In this document: in pieces, positions 18,308 through 26,944 of the stretch
Position numbering within the stretch: position 1 is the stretch's first letter
Layout of the letters: each line of letters opens with the position of its first letter
NCBI GenBank assembly: GCA_029907465.1
Contig: JARYLV010000009.1
Coordinates: 1 to 60,194, forward strand
DNA length: 60,194 nucleotides
Source: Methanomassiliicoccales archaeon
GTDB taxonomy: Archaea > Thermoplasmatota > Thermoplasmata > Methanomassiliicoccales > JACIVX01
Direction: 5' to 3'
Notes under the pieces: generated by a model
Seen by the model: the letters and a program-made list of their open reading frames with translations, nothing else
The model's database searches: none
Told to the model about the DNA's origin: nothing
Made by a program: the position numbers and the translations under genes

Positions 18308-19060
18308 ATGAAAATCGAGATCATTCACATCGGCGATGAGCTTCTCACCGGGGAAATAAATCCCTATCCAACACAGATGATACAGCTCGTCAGGGAGAAG
18401 AATGCTTCGATCAATATGATCACGATCCTCAGGGACGATAAACAAGAAATCACGGATGTACTACGATTTGCCGAGCGGAGGGGTGTTGACTTAGTCATTA
18501 TGACAGGTGGCCTCGGCCCGACACTCGATGACGTGACGCGGTACGCCCTCGCCGATTTCCTCGGCGTTGACCTTGAGATCCACCAGGAAGCTGTCGGTTG
18601 GCTGAGCGAAGCAGTCGAAAGAATGTACGGAAAAAAGCCAGTTCTGACCGACGAGGCGCTGAGAATGGCCACGATTCCCAAGGGCACGATTGCGCTTAAG
18701 AACATCACTGGGGCGGCATGCGGGATCGAGGCGAAAAAGGGGAAAATGACAATATTCTGTTTGCCAGGATTCCCGAGAGAAATGATCCCGATGTTTGAAA
18801 CATATATCCTCTCGAGAATTGAGGGCGAGAACCTCTACACAATGGAGATCAGGGCATGGAGGGGCGAAACGACGATGGAGCCCCTCTTCAACCAGATCGT
18901 CAAGAAATACAGGGTGAAAATAGCCTCACTACCTGATGAGCAGTGGCGAGAGAGGGGGAATAGGGTGATAGTTAAGGGGGAGAAGGAGGAAGTAGAGAAG
19001 GCTGTAGAGGAGCTGAAAGCCCTCATTGAGAAATCCAAGGATGCCTTCATTGAGGAATGA
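18308..19060 (+). CDS. CinA-like / molybdopterin-binding domain protein
   Basis: A 250-residue protein of the MoCF_biosynth fold. It opens with IIHIGDELLTGEINPY and contains MTGGLGPTLDDVTRYALADFLG, TDEALRMATIPKGTIALKN and FCLPGFPREMIPMFE, all typical of CinA N-terminal domains. The nicotinamide-nucleotide amidase domain of full-length CinA is missing. Archaeal stand-alone versions lack a firm function; the nearest characterised activity is pyrophosphohydrolysis of ADP-ribose-like nucleotides. GGAGGAG lies just upstream of the ATG. It follows the ABC permease by 13 bases and may share its transcript. Confidence 0.85.
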   Translation: MKIEIIHIGDELLTGEINPYPTQMIQLVREKNASINMITILRDDKQEITDVLRFAERRGVDLVIMTGGLGPTLDDVTRYALADFLGVDLEIHQEAVGWLSEAVERMYGKKPVLTDEALRMATIPKGTIALKNITGAACGIEAKKGKMTIFCLPGFPREMIPMFETYILSRIEGENLYTMEIRAWRGETTMEPLFNQIVKKYRVKIASLPDEQWRERGNRVIVKGEKEEVEKAVEELKALIEKSKDAFIEE

Positions 19061-19071
19061 GACTCGATCCT

Positions 19072-20124
19072 TCATTCTCCACGTGATCTTTCATGCACAT
19101 GCGGAATTAGAAAGACCTGGTTTTCATGGACGACGACTTTCACTTTCCTTTCTTTTACGGTATAAGAATGCGGTTTCTTGACGACGACGGGCTTCATCGT
19201 TGTGGGGTCGAGGACCTCGATTTCCTTCTTCTCTTCCCTCAACACGACCGTCTCCGAAATCTCCTCGCGACCTACGACCACTGGTGCAGATTCCAATTCG
19301 CCACTACCGAACATCATCGGTTCATGAGTCTCGAGGTCGACCAATCTCGCTCCATGCACGCCGATCCCTTCGACATAGTACATCCTGCCGTTGTAACGAA
19401 TGACATCACCGATTCGATATGAAGGGAGCCGGACGAGGTAGGTCACCCGCTTAATATTCTTTCCATCTTTCTGGCCGACGAGCTTAGCGGACTCTTTGAA
19501 CTCTGCCCCGTGTAGTCTCGAGATTTCCCTTGAGACGGATTTGCCGAGGGATGATGAGGACAAGTAAACATCAAAGCCGCCCTGTTCCTCTTTGACCTTC
19601 GAAATAAATGCGTCCCTGCTTTTCCTCGAAGCTGTTTCGACGAGCGCTTCGATCTCAGATAGCAACGATTCCTTTTCTTTCGGGGGGAATGCCCGGCCCC
19701 TTGTCCTGATCTGGATGATCGATTCATAATATGATCCTTTAATCCTGCTGCAGCGCTGGCACAACCCCTTCTTGACGCGCACTGTCGTCTCCAGCCGTTC
19801 ATTCTTGACGAGGTTTTCGAATCTGATAGTAAGATCAATCGCCAAATTGTAATTCCTCTCGTCTCTCTGACTGATGGTGACAGCGGCATCTTCAACCCAA
19901 GCGCCCTTGCGAAGATTAATCGATTGGAGCGCAATTGCTTCAGCGGCGTCTTCGATCGAGGCGTAGTCCTTCCAGTTCCTATCGAACAAAAATTCACCGC
20001 AGAGTGCACATTGTACTAAATCGACGTGATCTGGGATATCCGAGAAGCGCGTCTTGGCGATGAAGCATGAGGCGCATAGATTTTCGTATGTAGGGCCTTC
20101 ACGGCCGCACTTGACGCAGAACAT
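19072..20124 (-). CDS. nmd3: NMD3 family ribosome-biogenesis protein
   Basis: A 350-residue archaeal NMD3 homologue. Zinc-binding pairs are visible at the N-terminus (CVKCGREGP...CASC), in CALCGEF and in CQRCSRIKG. The RIKGSYYESIIQIR stretch, the VYLSSSSLGKSVSREISRLHGAEFKESAKLVGQ region and the IGDVIRYNG beta-rich domain follow family order. Eukaryotic NMD3 exports the 60S subunit; archaeal forms presumably act in late large-subunit assembly. It is the last gene of the MCM-DUF424-NMD3 operon, one base after DUF424. Confidence 0.87.
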   Translation of the reverse strand: MFCVKCGREGPTYENLCASCFIAKTRFSDIPDHVDLVQCALCGEFLFDRNWKDYASIEDAAEAIALQSINLRKGAWVEDAAVTISQRDERNYNLAIDLTIRFENLVKNERLETTVRVKKGLCQRCSRIKGSYYESIIQIRTRGRAFPPKEKESLLSEIEALVETASRKSRDAFISKVKEEQGGFDVYLSSSSLGKSVSREISRLHGAEFKESAKLVGQKDGKNIKRVTYLVRLPSYRIGDVIRYNGRMYYVEGIGVHGARLVDLETHEPMMFGSGELESAPVVVGREEISETVVLREEKKEIEVLDPTTMKPVVVKKPHSYTVKERKVKVVVHENQVFLIPHVHERSRGE

Positions 20125-20125
20125 T

Positions 20126-20419
20126 CTAGATTCTCACCATCTGTGCGTGTGGGACGCCGGCAATCCTTAGCACGCACTCTTCATTGATAAAGTTATGCCT
20201 GATTGCGATCCCCACCGTCAACTCCCCGACGAGATTGGCGATCGTCGCGATTGAAAGCCTATTGACCAGCGTCTCCTCGTCTACATCTTCGCCTTCGTAG
20301 AAGTCCTTGACTACCTCAATGTGCAGTTCCCCCTCTCTGAACATTTTTCCGAGGAGGTCTTTATCACATGCTGCGACGACGATTTCCTCTCCCCTCCGGT
20401 AGACGCGCGCTGTGATCAA
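20126..20419 (-). CDS. DUF424 family protein
   Basis: A 97-residue conserved archaeal protein with VYRRGEEIVVAACDKDLLGK, GELHIEVVKDFYEG, LSIATIANLVGE and IAIRHNFINEECVLRI. DUF424 has no established biochemical function, but it is often encoded near translation or replication genes, as here between mcm and nmd3. The start is TTG, preceded by GGAGG seven bases upstream and separated from the mcm stop by one base. The motif HAQM at the C-terminus is also family-typical. Confidence 0.85.
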   Translation of the reverse strand: MITARVYRRGEEIVVAACDKDLLGKMFREGELHIEVVKDFYEGEDVDEETLVNRLSIATIANLVGELTVGIAIRHNFINEECVLRIAGVPHAQMVRI

Positions 20420-20420
20420 C

Positions 20421-23051
20421 TCATTCCTCCGACGCCAGCTTATAGTAGCCTGGTGAAGGCGAATAGATCTCGCCAGCCGTGCTCAATCGTTTCAAAAGGA
20501 GTCTCACCCTGTCCTCGGGTATCCCCTCCCTATCCGCGGCCTCGACGAGCGTTTCAACAGGGACTCCTTTTCTCGGATCCGAGAGATCGGAAATCAGCTT
20601 CCTCAGCACACCGATCTGCTCGCGCTGCGACTTGCTCGTGCCCGTCGTGATTATATCAATGTCCAGTCTCCCCGCTTCTCCGGCAATCTTTCTTAAGTAG
20701 TACTCAACGATCCTCACAGCGCGGTGTGCATCCTCCGCAGTGACGAGGGGGCTCAGCCTCGCGCGCGCACTCGCCTCGGAAAGGCGGATGAAGGCCTCGA
20801 GCTGTCTCGCGGTGATAGGGACTGAGGCACCCTCGCCCTCCCCCTGCTTCCTGATCTGGAGGTAGTAGTCGTGGATGATTTTCATAGCCTCATCCGTCAG
20901 CACTGGTACGAAGCGCTTCGAGTACGCGATGTACTTCCTGAAGAAATCCCTCGAAAAGACTGGCGTGAGCTCCTGGCTATCAGCCATGATCTGATTGATC
21001 TTAATCTCTTTAATCTCGCTCAGGTCTTTATATTTCCTGATCTCACCCCACCGGTGCGCTTTCAGTATGTGATTGGCAATCTTCGCATCGAGGTCTGCAT
21101 CTGGCTTATCGGTCATCGCGAAAATGAGATCAAACCTCGACAAAAGAGCAGGCGGGAGGTTAATCTGGTCGGCAATGTAATTGTGCTCCTCAAATCGGCC
21201 GTATTTTGGGTTAGCTGCGCCGAGAATTGCGCATCGGCACTGCAACCTCGCCGTGATCCCCGCCTTTGCGACCGTCACCGTTTGACTTTCCATTGCCTCG
21301 TGCATCGCACTCCGGTCATGCTCTTCCATCTTATCGAGCTCATCGATCGCCGCAATTCCTTTGTCAGCGAGGACGAGGGCTCCAGCCTCCAAAGTCCAAC
21401 GGCCCTCGCCGAATTCGTCCTTGACTGCTGCAGCTGTCAACCCGGCTGCAGACGACCCCTTTCCCGACGCGTAAATACCCCGGGGGGCGAGCTCGGACAT
21501 GTAGCGCAGCAACTGGCTGTTATGCGAAATGATGCCGTTCGCAATGAAGTTGTGCGTCCCCTCGACCTCAATATCATAGACCCATTCGTCCTCAGCCTTG
21601 ATCTTTTCAATAGACACAATTTGATCCCAAGAAAGCCCCCTCGCATAGCCAATTGATTCATCAGGTCCTATTTTCCCCCGCCCCTCTGCAACTGCGATGT
21701 ACCTCCCGACATCAAGTTTTATGATGCTACGTGGCTGCACCCGCGGGCCGTTCTGTACGAAGAGTGGGTGGGTTGGGGTCGCGGTTAACGTCTTGCCGCT
21801 AGCGGTCGTCACACGAAGGAGGTAATCTGGCGACTGCCGCTTCCATACTCTGACTGCCTTTCCTTCCTCGATGACCCCGCGATGCGAAAATGTGAGAACC
21901 GCCAAATCTGTCTCAGCGTAGACCCCATCATCGATTTCCACTGGATTCGTTCTTGCTAGTACTTCCTCTACGACATCCCCGATCTTTCTCCTCGTCCCAT
22001 CGCTCAATGTAATTTCAGTCTCATAGGTCACGCACTTCGCAACACCAGGATCGCCGACGAGGAGGATGTGGATATCGCCCCTGACCCTCGTGCCGTCCTC
22101 GAGTTGTTTCGGCACACCGCCAAAAAGCTGGAGGGCGATCGCCTCCTTCTCAATTTCATAGCCATAGATCGCTGGTGAGATCGATTTAACGATCTTCTCA
22201 AAAATATCGGGGCTCCTCGCCTGCCGTATAATTTCTTGCTCGTCCTCCTCGCTAATCGTGATCTCCTCGTATTCGTGTTGCTGAAATTCCACGGAGTTAA
22301 TGTCAAGATTGATGTCGAAGAGCGTAGACTTGATCTGAGCGCCTTTTTGCACGGATCGCAACACGCCGTTGAGAATGACCCTGTCGCCTGGAGATATTTT
22401 GCCAGCGATGTCGTCTTCGAGATAGCCGATGAGCCTTTCCGGCTGAGCGCCCCCCCTCAGACCTTCTGGACTCTCCTGTATCTCAATCTTCTGGGTGTCA
22501 ACATAATGCGACTCTTCCGTCAACAACTTGAACTTTGTTGTGCTCGCGGTCCGACCGCATCCTCCCTGTTCCTTATAGCATTCGAGCGGTTCCTTAAAAT
22601 AAAGACCTTCTTGCGGTTCCCTAATAACCTGATTACAGCGCATGCATTGGAAAAGTGCACTCGTGATTTTAGGGCGGACTTCTGTCGCCTTCCTTACGAG
22701 ACCTTCGACAGAAATGAGCTTCCCGAGGTGCTTGCTGCGGAGCTTCCTGATCTCGATCCTGCTGTCCCTCGGAAGACCGATGATCCTCAGATGAATATCA
22801 ACGCCCTCCCTGCCAGGTGGGGTCATCTTTTTAATAGCCTGTTCTCCAGTCCAGAGCGTTTTGTGCGGGTGTTGGAGCAAATAGTCAGCGATGTCAGGAT
22901 CGAACTGGTCAATGTCAGAATATGAGACGAGGACGCTTCTCAACTCAGGGTACATGTCCGAGACTTCTTTGACCTTCAGTCTGTACTCTGTCGTCTCGAA
23001 GAATTCCTCCCACCTGGCGATAAGATCTTCATTCGTGTACTCGACCGGCAA
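20421..23051 (-). CDS. mcm: Replicative DNA helicase MCM, interrupted by an intein
   Basis: The 876-residue precursor contains a 704-residue MCM after removal of a 172-residue intein (residues 340-511). The N-terminal domain has a zinc finger with cysteines 136, 139, 158 and 165. The AAA+ core shows GDPGVAK joined after splicing to SQLLRYM (Walker A), GIAAIDELDKM (Walker B), AANPKYGRF (sensor 1) and LLSRFDLIF (arginine finger). A C-terminal winged helix ends in PSPGYYKL. MCM is the hexameric replication-fork helicase. The start is TTG with GGGAGGGA a few bases upstream. It leads an operon with the DUF424 and NMD3 genes and lies about 26 kb from the putative origin. Confidence 0.93.
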   Translation of the reverse strand: MPVEYTNEDLIARWEEFFETTEYRLKVKEVSDMYPELRSVLVSYSDIDQFDPDIADYLLQHPHKTLWTGEQAIKKMTPPGREGVDIHLRIIGLPRDSRIEIRKLRSKHLGKLISVEGLVRKATEVRPKITSALFQCMRCNQVIREPQEGLYFKEPLECYKEQGGCGRTASTTKFKLLTEESHYVDTQKIEIQESPEGLRGGAQPERLIGYLEDDIAGKISPGDRVILNGVLRSVQKGAQIKSTLFDINLDINSVEFQQHEYEEITISEEDEQEIIRQARSPDIFEKIVKSISPAIYGYEIEKEAIALQLFGGVPKQLEDGTRVRGDIHILLVGDPGVAKCVTYETEITLSDGTRRKIGDVVEEVLARTNPVEIDDGVYAETDLAVLTFSHRGVIEEGKAVRVWKRQSPDYLLRVTTASGKTLTATPTHPLFVQNGPRVQPRSIIKLDVGRYIAVAEGRGKIGPDESIGYARGLSWDQIVSIEKIKAEDEWVYDIEVEGTHNFIANGIISHNSQLLRYMSELAPRGIYASGKGSSAAGLTAAAVKDEFGEGRWTLEAGALVLADKGIAAIDELDKMEEHDRSAMHEAMESQTVTVAKAGITARLQCRCAILGAANPKYGRFEEHNYIADQINLPPALLSRFDLIFAMTDKPDADLDAKIANHILKAHRWGEIRKYKDLSEIKEIKINQIMADSQELTPVFSRDFFRKYIAYSKRFVPVLTDEAMKIIHDYYLQIRKQGEGEGASVPITARQLEAFIRLSEASARARLSPLVTAEDAHRAVRIVEYYLRKIAGEAGRLDIDIITTGTSKSQREQIGVLRKLISDLSDPRKGVPVETLVEAADREGIPEDRVRLLLKRLSTAGEIYSPSPGYYKLASEE
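21519..22034 (-). other. Mini-intein inside the MCM P-loop
   Basis: The inserted segment starts with cysteine (CVTYETEITLSDG, block A). It has a block B TATPTHPLF with the conserved T-x-x-H, a block F VYDIEVEGTHNFIANG, and ends IISHN followed by serine as the +1 residue. All residues needed for protein splicing are present. At 172 residues it has no room for a LAGLIDADG homing endonuclease, so it is a minimal, probably immobile intein. It splits Walker A between Lys and Ser, so the helicase cannot bind ATP until splicing occurs. Confidence 0.92.
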
Positions 23052-23226
23052 AAAATCCCTCCCTTGGGCGGACGGATCGGCTGTGCAGTCCTTGCGAAGA
23101 GCGAAGGGATATAAGAGCTTTCTAAATAAACAAGTTTAGTCAACAACCAAAGTTGAATAATAAGATGAAATGAGTAAGTGAATCAACATCTCTCAAGATA
23201 ATAAGGAGGAAAACTCTGGCATTTTG

Positions 23227-23739
23227 CTATTCCTTTTCACAATATTCCTTCTGGATGTCAACAACTTCGGCACTGCTACTCGCGCGAGCGTAGCGTTCAA
23301 GAGGCTCTCGGTTGAGCGCGAGGAAATTATCACCCCAGGAAAACTTGGAGAGTACTTTTTTTGCCTCATCAGGGAACCCCAGTATAAAAAGCGCTGCGGC
23401 GACTGCCTCCACACTGCTCAATTTCGTCGGCTTCCCCCAGTTGACTGGATTGGCTGCAAGGAGATAGGGGAGTGCACGGTGTTCGACGTCCTTCCTGATC
23501 TTCGGGAATAGGTCGATGTGTTCCCAGGAGATATCCATGACGACGATGCCCTTCTTAAGCGCTCTCTCTCTATCCTCCACAGACAAAGCTTTCTCTGCCA
23601 ATGGGTTGAGGACGATGCTACCAGGGGGTATTTCGCGAATTGTCTTGATCGTTTTTGCCAAATGCATCCTCGACATTTTTCGCGCGGTGCACTTCTTGGG
23701 ATCGCACTGGCCAGCGTCGTAGACGTAGACTGGGATCAT
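23227..23739 (-). CDS. tsr3: Tsr3-type rRNA aminocarboxypropyltransferase
   Basis: A 170-residue DUF367/RLI-like protein of the Tsr3 family, which transfers the aminocarboxypropyl group from SAM to a pseudouridine of small-subunit rRNA. Typical features are the opening YVYDAGQCDPKKCTARKM, GSIVLNPLAEKALS, VVMDISWEH, RALPYLLAANPVNWGKP, LSSVEAVAAALFILG and FSWGDNFLALN. Its length is normal for archaea. Its promoter region borders the CRISPR leader, on the other strand. Confidence 0.88.
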   Translation of the reverse strand: MIPVYVYDAGQCDPKKCTARKMSRMHLAKTIKTIREIPPGSIVLNPLAEKALSVEDRERALKKGIVVMDISWEHIDLFPKIRKDVEHRALPYLLAANPVNWGKPTKLSSVEAVAAALFILGFPDEAKKVLSKFSWGDNFLALNREPLERYARASSSAEVVDIQKEYCEKE

Positions 23740-24080
23740 GTAACTCCATGAATTAATCGCCTCATCCCGATAAAGATTTGCGTGCCTCTACACTAAAGAT
23801 TTGCAGTTTACTAGCCCTAAATCCATCCAGTTTAGCTAGGTCTGTTGCGACTACAAAATTAGGAATTATTAATTCTTAGACAAGACTCAAAAAATGTACG
23901 AGTCGGAATGTGAAGGTCTCATTTCCGGTGGAGGATTTATAAAGACCTTCACAAAACCGATCAAAAGAGCCCCTTTTTTAACAGCTAATTTTAGGAAGCA
24001 ACTTGTATCTCTATTCGAATTTCTCTCTTAAACAACGAAAAAGAAATCTAATCGTTATGATATTTCGTAAAATAAAGCCG
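23740..24080 (+). promoter_or_regulatory. CRISPR leader with TATA box and 9-bp inverted repeat
   Basis: An AT-rich, gene-free 341-base stretch precedes the first repeat. The repeats end in ATTGAAAG, the usual crRNA 5' handle, so transcription should run rightward and this side is the leader. A TTTATAAA box at 23936-23943 puts a start near 23965, giving a leader RNA of about 115 bases. The box lies between the perfect arms TGAAGGTCT (23911-23919) and AGACCTTCA (23943-23951), the second arm overlapping its final base. The arms could be an operator for a dimeric regulator. Confidence 0.6.
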
Positions 24081-25217
24081 GTTTCAATATAGAACCTCAG
24101 AAAACGAGGATTGAAAGAATGAAATTTCGGAATTTATAATTCACCGCTGGGTTGTTTCAATATAGAACCTCAGAAAACGAGGATTGAAAGTGCCTGATAG
24201 AACATCATCGTATCCCTGCGTTTTTTTGTTTCAATATAGAACCTCAGAAAACGAGGATTGAAAGCCTTATTTAACTCGTTGTCCAATTGGTTGTGTCAAG
24301 TTTCAATATAGAACCTCAGAAAACGAGGATTGAAAGAATATACTCGTTCATTATCGGTACATACAGCGTATTCGTTTCAATATAGAACCTCAGAAAACGA
24401 GGATTGAAAGCACGCTAGAGGGGGTGACGGCGGAATGACCCCGCACCGTTTCAATATAGAACCTCAGAAAACGAGGATTGAAAGGTTACCAGCTGGAGTA
24501 AAGTATGATAATAAAGGGTACGTTTCAATATAGAACCTCAGAAAACGAGGATTGAAAGATAGTAATATTGCGGTGTGTCTTATGCAAATAGGGTTTCAAT
24601 ATAGAACCTCAGAAAACGAGGATTGAAAGGTCCGAATACCAATTTTGATAGAATTTATCAAGTTCGGTTTCAATATAGAACCTCAGAAAACGAGGATTGA
24701 AAGGCGAACCTCTGAAGACCTCCACACGGATCTCTTTGGTTTCAATATAGAACCTCAGAAAACGAGGATTGAAAGATACCCAGCTTGATAAGGAAAGGAG
24801 CGGCCATAGCGAGGTTTCAATATAGAACCTCAGAAAACGAGGATTGAAAGTCCTCCTCTAAACCGAAACGTGACACTATAAGAAGGAGTTTCAATATAGA
24901 ACCTCAGAAAACGAGGATTGAAAGCCCAGCAACTCTTGGCGTATGTACGGCGGGTTAGCGGTTTCAATATAGAACCTCAGAAAACGAGGATTGAAAGCTT
25001 CAGCCTTCAACAATGCTTCATGCTCATCCTGACTGTTTCAATATAGAACCTCAGAAAACGAGGATTGAAAGCTGGTAAAGAAAACTTCCCGCAGGCGTTG
25101 TTGGTACGTTTCAATATAGAACCTCAGAAAACGAGGATTGAAAGACACCCGTCGCATATGCAACATCAGGTACATCGCTAGTTTCAATATAGAACCTCAG
25201 AAAACGAGGATTGAAAG
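24081..25217 (+). CRISPR. CRISPR array, 16 repeats of 37 nt and 15 spacers
   Basis: Sixteen copies of a 37-base repeat start at 24081, 24154, 24228, 24300, 24374, 24448, 24522, 24593, 24667, 24739, 24814, 24888, 24961, 25035, 25108 and 25181. All copies look identical, including the last. The repeat begins GTTTCAAT and ends ATTGAAAG, with an inner CCTC/GAGG pair able to form a small hairpin. Spacers are 34-38 bases, mostly 36-37. The ATTGAAAG handle is typical of archaeal type I-A/I-B and type III systems. No cas gene lies in this window, so the array depends on a distant locus or is an orphan. Confidence 0.97.
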
Positions 25218-25331
25218 ACGATTTGCATAGGGGTTTCCATATCAAGGAAATTTGCAAAGTATCGCTTCGTTTGCTACGAATGGCGCATGCGAAGATCGAA
25301 TTCTGGTACACACAATATTACCGCAATAATC

Positions 25332-26267
25332 TCAAATCGAAATGAGGAAATCCGAGAGATACCCTGTCAATATCGCGATGCACAGTATCACAACGATGAA
25401 AGCGGCAAGCAATTTCTTTTTGAAAATCGCAGCGAGCATCGTAAGCTCCGGAATGCTTGCCCCCGCGCCTCCAATGATTAAGGCGATCGCCGTACCGACG
25501 CTCATACCCTTTTCGACGAGCACGAACCCGATCGGGATGATCGTCTCTGCTCGAATGTACATAGGGATGCCAATCGCAGCTGCTACAGGGATCGCAAACG
25601 GGTTGCCAGGCCCAGCATATTGAACGATGATATCTTGCGGGACGAATCCATAAATAAACGCGCCGATCCCAGCGCCTATTAGAAGATACGGGAACATGTG
25701 AAGGAAGAGAGACCATGCAAAAGTGCCAGCCCTCTTCAATCGCGGCGCATGTCTTTTCCAGAAATCATCATTCGCCTGTACTAGAACCTCCTCTCTTTCC
25801 TCTTTACCAACGACCTCGACTGATTTCAAATAGCGCTCGAATCCCATTGCATCGAGAACAAGACCAATGACGACTGCCGAGACAAACGCGATTATCGCAT
25901 AAAGGATCGTGATACTCGAACCGAGAAGTAAGAGCAACAACCCAATGATGACAGGATTTAGCAGCGGAGATGCGATGAGGAAAGACATCGCGATCGCGAA
26001 CGGAACGCCAGCGTCTACGAGACCGATGAATATCGGAATAGTCGAACACGAACAAAATGGCGTCAGAGAGCCAAACGTAGCCCCGATCACGCATCCAAGA
26101 GCCTTTCTCCTGTCGCTCCCGAGGGCCCTTTTTATCTTTTCCTCCGAAACATACTCCTGAATGATCCCAACAAGAAACGTGATCCCGATGAAAAGGATCG
26201 TCAGTTCGATCATGATGACCGCGAAGAACTCGCCAGCTTGCGCTAAGCTGTTGATTGTTTCACTCAT
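25332..26267 (-). CDS. ArsP/UPF0718-like membrane permease
   Basis: A 311-residue permease of the DUF318/ArsP family with about eight transmembrane helices and a cytoplasmic loop near residues 150-190. The hallmark TPFCSCSTIPIFIGL is present, as are FLIASPLLNPVIIG and the second-half counterpart IGIPMYIRAETIIPIG. ArsP proteins export trivalent organoarsenicals; other family members may move different metals or thiols. It is the last gene of a PadR regulator / Cys-Cys small protein / permease set, which supports metalloid or metal efflux. Confidence 0.82.
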   Translation of the reverse strand: MSETINSLAQAGEFFAVIMIELTILFIGITFLVGIIQEYVSEEKIKRALGSDRRKALGCVIGATFGSLTPFCSCSTIPIFIGLVDAGVPFAIAMSFLIASPLLNPVIIGLLLLLLGSSITILYAIIAFVSAVVIGLVLDAMGFERYLKSVEVVGKEEREEVLVQANDDFWKRHAPRLKRAGTFAWSLFLHMFPYLLIGAGIGAFIYGFVPQDIIVQYAGPGNPFAIPVAAAIGIPMYIRAETIIPIGFVLVEKGMSVGTAIALIIGGAGASIPELTMLAAIFKKKLLAAFIVVILCIAILTGYLSDFLISI

Positions 26268-26317
26268 CTTTTCACCTCACCGAGAGGCGCTAGTTTCACG
26301 CCATGAGAAGTGGGACT

Positions 26318-26428
26318 TCACTTTTTCGAGCCTTTCTCCGCTTCCTCCTTTGGCACGATCTTAACGCCGCAGCACCCCTTTTTCGGCTTCGCTAGCCGTT
26401 CCTTGAGACTTTTCTTCTCTTCTGACAC
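26318..26428 (-). CDS. 36-residue Cys-Cys small protein
   Basis: A short frame starting with GTG is preceded by GGAGGGGTGAAAA, one of the strongest ribosome-binding sequences in the window. The product starts MSEEKKSLKERLAKPKKG, then has CCGVKIVP and a charged end. It overlaps the 3' end of the padR gene by 37 bases in another frame and lies 50 bases upstream of the permease start. The adjacent cysteines suggest binding of a thiophilic metal or metalloid, perhaps as a carrier to the permease. Function is inferred from context only. Confidence 0.65.
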   Translation of the reverse strand: MSEEKKSLKERLAKPKKGCCGVKIVPKEEAEKGSKK

Positions 26429-26829
26429 TTTTCACCCCTCCCTTGATTTTGATCTGGATTTTCACCATGAAGTGACGAGGTGTCCTCTAATTCATCAACC
26501 GCTTTCTGGAGATAAGGGATAACTTCTCTCCACGTCGAAAGCGCGCATTCGTAAGCGTTCTTTCCCTTCTCCGTTAGACTGTAAATCTTCCGTTTTCTGC
26601 CGTTGACGGTCTTACTTTCAACAGTCGCGTACCCATCTGAAACAAAATCCCTCAGGATCGGATAGATCGCTCCGAAGGTCGGTGTGCAACAACCGCTTGT
26701 GAACTCCGTGAGTTTTTCTAGAATGGCATATCCATGGGATGACTGATGATAGAGCGTTCTGAGTATGAGGAACTTCGTGAGTGCCATATTGATCATCGAT
26801 TTCCAGTACTCCTCATCCTCGAGTTTCAC
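26392..26829 (-). CDS. PadR family transcriptional regulator with Cys-Cys motif
   Basis: A 145-residue PadR winged-helix repressor: ALTKFLILRTLYHQSSHGYAI, TPTFGAIYPILRDFVSDGYA, and the wing RKRKIYSLTEKGKNAYE. An extra GCC sits right before TPTFGAIYP in the recognition region, which could let the DNA-binding helix sense a metalloid directly. A C-terminal helix for dimerisation follows. It is upstream of the Cys-Cys protein and the ArsP-like permease and probably controls them and itself. Confidence 0.85.
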   Translation of the reverse strand: MKLEDEEYWKSMINMALTKFLILRTLYHQSSHGYAILEKLTEFTSGCCTPTFGAIYPILRDFVSDGYATVESKTVNGRKRKIYSLTEKGKNAYECALSTWREVIPYLQKAVDELEDTSSLHGENPDQNQGRGEKCQKRRKVSRNG

Positions 26830-26852
26830 CGTCGTCCTCCTTCTCTTGATTG

Positions 26853-26894
26853 ATATATAGAGGGTCTATGTATATATGAAGATCGTCTATATAT
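26853..26894 (-). promoter_or_regulatory. Candidate PadR operator/promoter with inverted repeat
   Basis: Just upstream of padR lie the perfect 9-bp arms ATATATAGA (26853-26861) and TCTATATAT (26886-26894) with 24 bases between them. The arms contain TATA-like sequence. An inner TCTATGTATATATGA gives a further partial dyad. This is a good candidate for autorepression, in which PadR binding would block TBP. Confidence 0.5.
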
Positions 26895-26944
26895 TTTTTC
26901 TCGGAGACCTCACGGAACAAAATCAATTTCTGGATTTCACTGGA

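Noticed and set aside
24998-25034. Spacer 13 as evidence for a specific viral target
   Set aside because: It reads as an open frame on the minus strand, but no target can be named without a database search.
25228-25258. GGGG next to TTTCC...GGAAA after the CRISPR array, resembling an ORB
   Set aside because: The parts are adjacent without the normal spacer and the dyad centre is too wide. A simple hairpin, perhaps an array terminator, is more likely.
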